Origin: Desulfocapsa sp.
GTDB lineage: Bacteria; Desulfobacterota; Desulfobulbia; Desulfobulbales; Desulfocapsaceae
Direction of reading: 5' to 3'
Assembly (NCBI GenBank): GCA_030638765.1
Contig: DAOWDZ010000232.1
Span: forward strand, 1-6,430
DNA length: 6,430 bases
A program made the translations under genes and the position numbers. Position 1 is the first letter of the stretch. Each line of letters starts with the position of its first letter. This document shows, piece after piece, positions 1-6,385 of this stretch. Below the pieces are notes generated by a model. That model was not told where the DNA came from and searched no databases. It saw nothing but the letters and a program-made list of their open reading frames with translations.

Positions 1-651
1 GATGACGATGATGATGACGGAGAAGCTACTACCAGCATCCCAGTCGACACTTACACGGACACAAGCGATACAGTTCTATTTCAGAGTGACACTTCAACAA
101 TACCAGAGAATTTTGCCTCAAATATATCTACCTATCAGGATGATGGTTCAAGGAATACCTCCAATCAACCCAGAATGGAACGCCGTACCGAAATGCTGCT
201 TGAAATGTTAAGGAACTCCATGAAAGGTGTGTTGGATTTCACCGCATCTCCTGTTTCAGCAGCCCCTGTTTATCAGGCATTATCAAAAGTGGATGGACTT
301 GTTCTTGATGAGGACGTTCTGCTCACTCAACTTGATGCAATGAAAACGGACATGGACTCGTCCTTTGAAGAACAGTCATCAAAACAAAAAGTTACACTGT
401 ATATCGCCAATGGAATCTCCATTTCTGTTATGGTTGGAGCAGCAAGTTATCTCTTACAATCCGGCTCTCTGTTATCCAGTTTCCTGGCAACTGTTCCGTT
501 ATGGAAAGGTTTTGACCCCGTTGCCATTCTGGCAATTCCGAAAGGAGAACTCCTGGCACATTTCAGATCTGCCGCAGATGTTGTCTCTCCGTCAGTTATG
601 GGCAATGATCAAAAAGCAGAAGATCTGTTCAAAGAAAAAGAGAACCAATAA
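1..651 (+). CDS. C-terminal part of a large, probably surface-associated protein (5' end outside window)
   Basis: The frame is open from base 1 to the TAA at 649-651, giving 216 visible residues with no start needed; an internal ATG at 175 is not a convincing start because the same frame continues upstream. Residues 1-6 are six Asp, followed by a Ser/Thr/Asp-rich, low-complexity stretch to about residue 55, typical of a linker or repeat-protein tail. About 59-130 looks helical and charged. Residues 131-179 form two hydrophobic stretches (around ISISVMVGAASYLL and SLLSSFLATVPLW), then the short conserved-looking FDPVAILA, and a charged tail ending KEKENQ. From memory, similar hydrophobic ends with a PLW-x-x-FDP motif close giant cadherin/Ig/VCBS-type repeat proteins in marine proteobacteria; this is recollection, not a search. 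The stop overlaps the start of the c-di-GMP enzyme gene, so the two are co-transcribed. Coding status is firm; the adhesin role is inference. Confidence 0.85.
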   Translation, partial: DDDDDDGEATTSIPVDTYTDTSDTVLFQSDTSTIPENFASNISTYQDDGSRNTSNQPRMERRTEMLLEMLRNSMKGVLDFTASPVSAAPVYQALSKVDGLVLDEDVLLTQLDAMKTDMDSSFEEQSSKQKVTLYIANGISISVMVGAASYLLQSGSLLSSFLATVPLWKGFDPVAILAIPKGELLAHFRSAADVVSPSVMGNDQKAEDLFKEKENQ

Positions 652-653
652 TG
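635..653 (+). promoter_or_regulatory. Weak ribosome binding site with overlapping stop/start (TAATG)
   Basis: The TAA of the upstream gene (649-651) shares its last A with the ATG at 651-653. Upstream is only a purine run, with AGAG at 639-642 eight bases from the ATG and no full AGGAGG. The one-base overlap suggests translational coupling, so output of the c-di-GMP enzyme would follow translation of the large upstream protein. Confidence 0.6.
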
Positions 654-3641
654 AAATTAACTCCCACCTTCCGTATCAGCTTAGGTCTTGTTTCGTTGAC
701 AGTCAGCCTGCTTCTCCTTAGTCAGCTGCTGGGTCTTGCACCTGACCGAACTAAAGGTATGCTTGAATCCAGAAAAATCCTTTCTGAATCATTGGCAATA
801 CAATTTTCCACCGCTGCCATGAAGGGCGACCTTCTTCTCATAAAAGACACCCTGAGCGACCTGGTTAAAAGAGATAACAACATGTTGTCCGCTGCCATAC
901 GAACAGATGAGGGAGATATACTTGCTGAAGCCGGTGAGCACATGCTTCACTGGACAGTAAACCCTGATGGTCATTCAACGCCAACCCATGTTCTCGTGCC
1001 CATACTCAAAGGAGCTGAACATTTTGCAACAATGGAGGTCTCTTTTAAATCGCTATGGGTTAACGATTTCCTGACAAGATTTAAAAATTCCTATCTCAGC
1101 CTGATTATTTTTGTTACCTGCACAGGGTTTGCCGGTTATTTTTTATTAATCAAACGAACCATGCGCGAGCTTGATCCTTCAGCAGTTATTCCTGACAGAG
1201 TACAGGCTGCATTTGATGTACTCGAAGAAGGAGTGATGATTCTTGATGAAAAAGAACAGATTGTTATGGTTAATTCATCATTCTCTGAAGTTCTCGGTAA
1301 ATCAACCTCAGAGCTGATGGGAACAAAAGGATCTGAGCTCAAATGGGATGGTTACAAATCTGCAAAACAGAAGAAACAACTCCCATGGAATCAGGTAATT
1401 GACAAGAATAAAAGCATAATGGGCAGTCGTTTAATCCTTGCAAGGTCCGACCAGCATATCATCACCTTTCTGGTCAATGCTGCACCAATTCGTGATGGTG
1501 AGGGAAATCGCCGGGGGGTTCTGGTAACACTTGATGACATAACCGAGCTGGAAGAAAAAAATCAGCAGCTCAGCCAGACAGTTGACCAGCTCCAGGTATC
1601 CACTGAAAAGGTAGAGATAAAAAACAAGGAACTGGAATTTCTTGCCGCCCACGACCCAATGACTCACCTTCTCAACAGAAGGGCACTTAACAGCCAATTT
1701 AATACAATATTCGACGATGCAAAACAGGGTGATCTTGAGTTATCATGTATCATGTGTGACATTGACCACTTTAAAATGGTCAATGATCGGTATGGCCATG
1801 CCACCGGAGATGAAGTTATCAAAATGGTGTCTGCCTTACTCAAGAAGAACTGTCGGGATGCTGATCTGGTAGGTCGCTACGGAGGGGAAGAATTTTGTAT
1901 TGCACTTCCGGATATTCCCATCGAAAAAGCTGCTGAAATCAGTAACCGAATCCGTAAGGCGATCAAAGCAGACACCTCCACCGGAGTTCAGATCACTATG
2001 AGCTTTGGGGTGTCATCACTCCTTACTAACGCTGTTGATCCTAGTGAACTCATCAATCAAGCTGATAAGGCTCTCTACATAGCTAAAGAGAGCGGACGAA
2101 ATCGCGTTGTCCGCTGGGGAGACGAAGAAACTGATGATTTTGCATCTCTGGACACTGAAGACGAGAGTCTAGCGGATGAGTTGGACGAAGACCTTGCAAC
2201 ATCCCAAGAAGACCAGCAAAAACAAATCATTACAAGAGAAAACGATGTTAAACGTTTAACCTTTCGACTCCAGGAAATGGAGGAACTGGCAGAAGAGCGA
2301 GCCAAGGAAATAAAACATAACACCGTCTACGATGCAGTCACGGGACTACCGGGTAGAGCACTGTTTTATGACCGTATCACACAGACAATCTCCAAGGGAC
2401 GAAATTACGATAACACCGTTGCTATACTGGCAATGTCCGTTGATGCTGTTCAGCGTGTCAATGAAGTTCTTGGGTTCAAAACTGGTGACCGACTGATAAA
2501 AGAGATAAGTATCCGACTTGAAGAAATACTGAGACAGTCTGATACTGTTGCGATCCTGCCTTCTTCGCCAGGAACAACAATCTCACGTCTTAACCAGGAA
2601 GACTTCGGTATTCTGCTAACCGATCTGGATAAGTTAGAAGCAATTACATGGATTGTAAGAAGAATTCTGTCCGCATTTGAAAAATCATTTCATATCGATG
2701 GGCATGAAATCTATGCGGTTGCAAATATCGGTATTTCTATTTTTCCAAATGATGGGAAATCCGCTGGAAAACTGGTAAAAAATGCCACCGCCGCCAAAAG
2801 ACACTCGCAGCAAAATCTAGGAACTAATCGCTATTCCTTTTTCTCTAATAATATTAACACCGCATCAAGAAAACATCTGCGAATTGAAAGCCAACTTCAC
2901 AGGGCTCTTAAAAATGATGAATTTCTGTTGCATTATCAACCAAAAATCAACACAAAAACCGGTAAAATCAATGGTGTCGAAGCCCTCATTCGATGGGACA
3001 ACCCAAAAGTCGGGCTCATCCCACCATTTGAGTTTATACCAGTTGCTGAGTATGCAGGACTTATAGAAGAAATTGGGGAATGGGTGCTTGCAACTGCCTG
3101 CCGGCAAGCTCGTACATGGATCGACATGGGAATAACGGACTGTAGCATGGCAGTGAACTTTTCACCTAAACAGTTTAGACAAAAAGATCTCGCTAACACC
3201 ATTAGCAAAATTTTAAATGCGAACAAACTTGATCCATCGTATCTGGTGGTGGAAGTTACTGAAAGTGCTCTCATGGAAAACATGGCAAGTTCTGTTAAAA
3301 CCCTGCATGCAATCCGTGCCCTTGGTTCACAAGTAGCACTTGATGACTTTGGAACAGGATATTCATCCTTTGGATATCTGAAAAATTTTCCACTGACTCA
3401 TGTTAAAATTGACCGTTCTTTTCTGGCTGATATTGAAACGAATGAAAAAGATGCCACATTGGTAAAATCGATAATCAGTATGGCACACGGCATGGAACTG
3501 AAAGTAACCGCGGAAGGTGTTGAGAATGCTGCACAGGTTGATCTGCTTAAGCGTTTCGACTGTGATGAGATGCAGGGATTCCTTTTCAGCAAGCCGGTTC
3601 CTGAAGATACAATTACAACATTGCTCAACGAGATGACGTAA
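651..3641 (+). CDS. Membrane-bound sensor PAS-GGDEF-GGDEF(degenerate)-EAL cyclic-di-GMP enzyme
   Basis: This 996-residue inner-membrane protein makes and/or breaks c-di-GMP. A first membrane helix (about 9-30) and a second (about 148-167) flank an extracytoplasmic region of about 115 residues, probably a small Cache-like sensor. A PAS domain follows (about 183-297), then a coiled coil (296-330). GGDEF domain 1 (about 326-488) has the signature GGEEF at 411-415, metal-site DIDHFK at 370-375 and an RxxD inhibitory site R402-D405, so it should be an active, product-inhibited cyclase. An acidic linker (491-521) and coiled coil lead to GGDEF domain 2 (about 558-732), where the signature is NQEDF (648-652) and a metal Asp is Ser596, so it should be inactive. 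The EAL domain (about 745-990) keeps E777-A-L, N836, E868, DDFGTGYSS (898-906), K919, E955 and QGF (975-977), so phosphodiesterase activity is expected. Direction of net activity cannot be told. It overlaps the upstream gene by one base. Confidence 0.95.
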   Translation: MKLTPTFRISLGLVSLTVSLLLLSQLLGLAPDRTKGMLESRKILSESLAIQFSTAAMKGDLLLIKDTLSDLVKRDNNMLSAAIRTDEGDILAEAGEHMLHWTVNPDGHSTPTHVLVPILKGAEHFATMEVSFKSLWVNDFLTRFKNSYLSLIIFVTCTGFAGYFLLIKRTMRELDPSAVIPDRVQAAFDVLEEGVMILDEKEQIVMVNSSFSEVLGKSTSELMGTKGSELKWDGYKSAKQKKQLPWNQVIDKNKSIMGSRLILARSDQHIITFLVNAAPIRDGEGNRRGVLVTLDDITELEEKNQQLSQTVDQLQVSTEKVEIKNKELEFLAAHDPMTHLLNRRALNSQFNTIFDDAKQGDLELSCIMCDIDHFKMVNDRYGHATGDEVIKMVSALLKKNCRDADLVGRYGGEEFCIALPDIPIEKAAEISNRIRKAIKADTSTGVQITMSFGVSSLLTNAVDPSELINQADKALYIAKESGRNRVVRWGDEETDDFASLDTEDESLADELDEDLATSQEDQQKQIITRENDVKRLTFRLQEMEELAEERAKEIKHNTVYDAVTGLPGRALFYDRITQTISKGRNYDNTVAILAMSVDAVQRVNEVLGFKTGDRLIKEISIRLEEILRQSDTVAILPSSPGTTISRLNQEDFGILLTDLDKLEAITWIVRRILSAFEKSFHIDGHEIYAVANIGISIFPNDGKSAGKLVKNATAAKRHSQQNLGTNRYSFFSNNINTASRKHLRIESQLHRALKNDEFLLHYQPKINTKTGKINGVEALIRWDNPKVGLIPPFEFIPVAEYAGLIEEIGEWVLATACRQARTWIDMGITDCSMAVNFSPKQFRQKDLANTISKILNANKLDPSYLVVEVTESALMENMASSVKTLHAIRALGSQVALDDFGTGYSSFGYLKNFPLTHVKIDRSFLADIETNEKDATLVKSIISMAHGMELKVTAEGVENAAQVDLLKRFDCDEMQGFLFSKPVPEDTITTLLNEMT

Positions 3642-3664
3642 ATAGAAAAAATATTGCTAACATC

Positions 3665-3692
3665 CTGACAAATATGATAGAGTTGTTATAAT
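3665..3692 (+). promoter_or_regulatory. Predicted sigma70-type promoter for the TolC-family gene
   Basis: A -35-like CTGACA (3665-3670, five of six consensus bases) is followed after 16 bases by a perfect TATAAT (3687-3692). A TG at 3684-3685, one base upstream of the -10 box, makes an extended -10. Transcription would start near 3699, leaving an untranslated leader of about 70 bases before the ATG at 3771. It lies in the gap after the c-di-GMP enzyme gene, so the channel gene can be expressed on its own as well as by read-through; I see no terminator hairpin in the gap. Called from sequence match only. Confidence 0.6.
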
Positions 3693-3732
3693 TTGTTTTA
3701 CGAAACTCTTACTCGTTTCATCTCAAATCCTG

Positions 3733-3742
3733 CCTGTACAGG
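3733..3742 (+). repeat. Perfect 10-bp palindrome in the leader of the TolC-family gene
   Basis: CCTGTACAGG is a perfect dyad about 40 bases downstream of the predicted -10 box and 28 bases before the start codon. It could be a repressor operator or chance; the symmetry does not extend further outward. It has no loop and no T-run, so it is not a terminator. No known regulator is assigned. Confidence 0.3.
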
Positions 3743-3770
3743 TTAATAAACTGTTAGATAGTGATATATT

Positions 3771-5261
3771 ATGCTGATCCGTACTTCCTACACTGCTTTT
3801 TTCAGTTTTATTCTCCTTGCTGTCCTGGTTTGCTCCGCAAACGCCAGTGAAACTGGCTCAACCATAACTATAAATAAACTGGTTGAAGTGTACACTCTCC
3901 CCACTTCAATGTTTCGCGACATTGAAGCGAATGACGTTGTTCTCAATCTTGACGATCTCATTACTATCGCCTTAAAAAACAACAAGATGCTTGAGGCTGT
4001 CAAACAGCAACATGCGCAGAGTCGGGGCCAGCTCACCCAGGCATGGTCAGGCTACCTTCCTCATCTAACCGTTGAAGGGACTTTAGATTATACTGAAAAA
4101 AGGAAGATGATTCCCGCCATCGAGGAAGAAATTGAGGAAGAAGTCGAGGAATTGCCCCCAGAGGAAGAGGAAATAACGGATGAACCCAGTGAAATTGAAA
4201 AAGGTGACGTTGCTTACGGCTCAGTAAGTCTTTCACAACTCATCTACGATTTTGGTCAGACATCCGGTGCTATCAAACTTGCCAAGTCAAATCTGAAGGC
4301 ATCCGATGATCTGCTCACAAGACAGACTCAAAACATTATTTTTCAGGTAAAACAATCATACTACACTCTTCTTGAAAAAAGACGCCTGATTGACGTGGCA
4401 ACTGAACTCGTTAACAGTTTTCAGGAACACCTTGAGAGAGCAAAGACCTATTACAAAGCCGGTGTACGCACAAAAATTGATGTTATCAATGCTGAAGTGG
4501 AACTTTCAAACGCCGAAATGAGCCTTTTACGGGCTAAGTATAACTTGAAAACAGCACGGCTTGCTCTGGTACAGGTATTGGGTAAAAAACCGGATAGCTG
4601 CACCCACTCTCTGGATAGTTCAGAATACCACTCGATCTACAGTGATGAAGTAACTGTAGATAATATTCTGGATAAAATGCCTCCTATTCCCGACACCCTT
4701 GAGAATCTGGTAAATATAGCATTAGAGCAACGACCTGACATTCATCAGATCACACAACTCCTGGAAGGTGCAAAAGTTGACCTAAGAAGAGTTAAGGGGG
4801 GATATTTCCCTTCCATCTCTGCAAAGGCCCGATACAATGAGTATGATACCGACCTGTCACTCTATAGAGACAGCTGGCAAGTTGGTGTTGCCTGCACCTG
4901 GGATCTGTTTTCCGGATTTCACACGAAGGGGTCTACAGCAGAAGCCCAGGGACGCGTACTTGAACTGAGAGCAAAAATACAAGACTTGAATCTGGTCGTT
5001 GTTAAAGAAGTGATGGATAGCTATCTGCTCACAAAAGAAAACAAGGAAGGTGTACAGATTGCTTTACAGACACTGGAGCTTGCAAAAGAGAATCTTTCAC
5101 TTGTAGAAAAAAGATATCACTCAGGAGCATATGACGTCATTGAATATAATGACGCACAACTTAGCCTGACGAGATCGAGAAATGAGCTTGTGGTTACCTA
5201 TTATGGGTACCTTATTGCCTTGTCTGGTATTGAGTATGCCACTGGTAATTATACGGAATAG
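3771..5261 (+). CDS. TolC-family outer-membrane channel protein with an acidic extracellular loop
   Basis: This 496-residue protein matches the outer-membrane efflux protein fold, which forms trimeric channels spanning outer membrane and periplasm for type I secretion or efflux. A signal peptide is clear: Arg4, a hydrophobic core about 9-20, and a likely cut after ANA (23-25). The family's two repeats are visible: repeat 1 has helix about 56-90, strand around PHLTVEGTLDY (97-107), second strand DVAYGSVSLSQLIYDFG (146-162) and long helices to about 270; repeat 2 starts near 305 (NLVNIALEQRPDI), with strand hairpin about 345-382 (GYFPSIS, then CTWDLFSGF) and C-terminal helices. The first hairpin loop holds an acidic insert (117-143, 16 of 27 residues Asp or Glu). 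Start: an in-frame TGA at 3762-3764 rules out upstream starts, although the ribosome site is poor. The companion ABC transporter and adaptor are not in the window. Export of the large upstream protein is a plausible but unproven job. Confidence 0.93.
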   Translation: MLIRTSYTAFFSFILLAVLVCSANASETGSTITINKLVEVYTLPTSMFRDIEANDVVLNLDDLITIALKNNKMLEAVKQQHAQSRGQLTQAWSGYLPHLTVEGTLDYTEKRKMIPAIEEEIEEEVEELPPEEEEITDEPSEIEKGDVAYGSVSLSQLIYDFGQTSGAIKLAKSNLKASDDLLTRQTQNIIFQVKQSYYTLLEKRRLIDVATELVNSFQEHLERAKTYYKAGVRTKIDVINAEVELSNAEMSLLRAKYNLKTARLALVQVLGKKPDSCTHSLDSSEYHSIYSDEVTVDNILDKMPPIPDTLENLVNIALEQRPDIHQITQLLEGAKVDLRRVKGGYFPSISAKARYNEYDTDLSLYRDSWQVGVACTWDLFSGFHTKGSTAEAQGRVLELRAKIQDLNLVVVKEVMDSYLLTKENKEGVQIALQTLELAKENLSLVEKRYHSGAYDVIEYNDAQLSLTRSRNELVVTYYGYLIALSGIEYATGNYTE

Positions 5262-5335
5262 CTTGTCACGTATTCTAGTGCATCGTTATTTGTTGTAGAT
5301 CAAAGAAATAATACAGAAATAAGCAATCACTTATA

Positions 5336-5821
5336 TTACCGATCATCCATTTTTGCCTGATGCTGACAGGGAGAACCAGCACCATACACAAAAGGAAAGA
5401 CCTCCACTATCCCAGGACGCGGTTGGCGAATCGTGGAAAAATCTTTTCTTGAATACCATACACCTATCTGCTGTCCATCGGGGGCAATCAGTACCCCACC
5501 ATCATGACTGCAAAACCCAAACTCTTCAATTTGCATCCAGAAAACTGCTTTTTCGAGAATCTTGGCAGTCCACTCTCTTTTGATCCAATATTCTGTCTGG
5601 AGTTGATAACTCTTTGAGATAGCAATTATAGTGTCGGGTTCAACCTCTCCCCCTTCCGTGTAATAAACATGATCCTCCAGTATGGTGCCTTCTTCAAAAA
5701 GACGCTCAACTTCCAGACGTACCTGAAGACCTCCGGATGATGACATGGCAACACACCCTCCCAGCGACAGAATCAACAGTAGCAGGGCAACATAATATAA
5801 TGAATACAGTTTATCTGACAT
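5336..5821 (-). CDS. Uncharacterised lipoprotein
   Basis: This 161-residue protein has a lipoprotein signal: a short N-terminus with Lys4, hydrophobic core about 8-20, and lipobox LGGC ending at Cys23. Val24 after the lipidated Cys is not an inner-membrane retention Asp, so by the enterobacterial sorting rule the protein would go to the outer membrane. The mature part (about 138 residues) has a conserved-looking core with paired tyrosines (VYY, 52-54), EPDTIIAI (61-68) and an aromatic segment YWIKREW (78-84), then two further cysteines, Cys104 and Cys152, that could pair. I do not recognise a named family; similar small lipoproteins of unknown function occur in deltaproteobacteria, from memory. 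A GAGG (5827-5830) five bases from the ATG supports the start. It is the second gene of a minus-strand unit, 18 bases after the CNB gene, and converges on the TolC-family gene across 74 bases. Confidence 0.85.
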   Translation of the reverse strand: MSDKLYSLYYVALLLLILSLGGCVAMSSSGGLQVRLEVERLFEEGTILEDHVYYTEGGEVEPDTIIAISKSYQLQTEYWIKREWTAKILEKAVFWMQIEEFGFCSHDGGVLIAPDGQQIGVWYSRKDFSTIRQPRPGIVEVFPFVYGAGSPCQHQAKMDDR

Positions 5822-5826
5822 CCTAG

Positions 5827-5830
5827 CCTC
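5827..5830 (-). promoter_or_regulatory. Ribosome binding site of the lipoprotein gene
   Basis: GAGG on the minus strand lies five bases from the ATG at 5819-5821, inside the 18-base gap after the upstream CNB gene. It supports the chosen start, which places the lipoprotein signal at the exact N-terminus. Confidence 0.6.
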
Positions 5831-5839
5831 GTAAAATAT

Positions 5840-6373
5840 TTATTCTTCAGGCGGATGTTCCCGCCAGGCATCCGGGGAAATATTGCTCATCAGATAATTT
5901 TGCTGATGAGAAAAGCGATCAATCCGGAGATTAATTATTTTTTGAACCATATGTTGATAAAACCCAGGGTAACGCTCAACAACCTTGGTAAACGCCTCAC
6001 GACTAATGCTTAAAAGCTCCACATCAGTCCATGCCCCGGCAGAAAAGAACCAGTTAAATTCCGCAAGCAGAGCCAGTTCTCCAAAACAATTCATACCATC
6101 CCTGCTTAACAGTTGCAGGTGGAAACGCCGCTCATGATAATGTTGGTAAATCTCAACCTCACCGGAAAATACGAGAAAAAAACGATCGCAACGTTTTCCT
6201 TCGCTTATAATCACCTGCCCCTTCGTATATTCTTCTCTTTTGGCAAGATACGCAAAAAGACTCATAACACCCGCAGGTGCACCTGAAAACACAGGAAGTC
6301 TATTCAAAAACTCCTGAATATCAGTGAGTTGATTGAGAGTATCAGAATCAGGATTCTGCTCGAGCAAGCTCAT
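5840..6373 (-). CDS. Stand-alone cyclic-nucleotide-binding-like (CNB/Crp-fold) domain protein
   Basis: The 177-residue product is essentially one CNB beta-roll. About 19-30 is the lead-in helix (DIQEFLNRLPVF), followed by the roll with GQVIISEGKRCDRFFLV (52-68) and SGEVEIY (70-76), the phosphate-cassette start FGELALL (97-103), and a C-helix about 126-150. There is no helix-turn-helix, so it is not a Crp-type transcription factor. The segment after FGELALL, where family members have a PR-x-A arginine that holds the cyclic phosphate, reads NWFFSAGAW (107-115) with no arginine, so canonical cAMP/cGMP binding is doubtful. Start: ATG at 6371-6373 has AAGGAG six bases upstream; in-frame alternatives are ATG at 6401-6403 (187 residues) and TTG at 6419-6421 (193 residues), both with weaker sites. 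It is first in a two-gene unit with the lipoprotein. No signal peptide, so cytoplasmic. Confidence 0.88.
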   Translation of the reverse strand: MSLLEQNPDSDTLNQLTDIQEFLNRLPVFSGAPAGVMSLFAYLAKREEYTKGQVIISEGKRCDRFFLVFSGEVEIYQHYHERRFHLQLLSRDGMNCFGELALLAEFNWFFSAGAWTDVELLSISREAFTKVVERYPGFYQHMVQKIINLRIDRFSHQQNYLMSNISPDAWREHPPEE

Positions 6374-6379
6374 AAAAAT

Positions 6380-6385
6380 CTCCTT
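6380..6385 (-). promoter_or_regulatory. Strong Shine-Dalgarno deciding the CNB gene start
   Basis: AAGGAG on the minus strand sits six bases before the ATG at 6371-6373. This is the best ribosome site in the window and favours the 177-residue form. The alternative ATG at 6401-6403 has only GGGA about seven bases upstream; if that start is used, these bases instead encode Lys-Glu. Confidence 0.65.

Noticed and set aside
2..211. Open frame of 69 codons in a second frame at the left edge, overlapping the large protein
   Set aside because: The frame ending at 651 is open from base 1 and gives a sensible Asp/Ser/Thr-rich linker; the other frame has no protein-like features and no sign of a frameshift is needed.
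1431..1697. 88-codon open frame on the minus strand
   Set aside because: It is opposite the PAS and GGDEF coding region, with no ribosome site or recognisable product.
2936..3283. 115-codon open frame on the minus strand
   Set aside because: It lies wholly inside the EAL domain, whose motifs are intact on the + strand; it is a shadow frame.
651..3641. Identification of the GGDEF/EAL protein as LapD
   Set aside because: LapD has degenerate GGDEF and EAL active sites and a HAMP domain; here one GGDEF and the EAL are intact, a PAS replaces HAMP, and there is an extra GGDEF domain.
3733..3742. CCTGTACAGG as a LexA (SOS) box
   Set aside because: A LexA site of the CTG-N10-CAG type needs wide spacing between half-sites; here CTG and CAG are only two bases apart.
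5319..5334. ATAAG/CTTAT hairpin between the convergent genes as a terminator
   Set aside because: The stem is only five AT-rich pairs with no T-run; too weak to call.
5353..5583. 76-codon open frame on the + strand
   Set aside because: It is antisense to the lipoprotein gene, whose lipobox and ribosome site are convincing.
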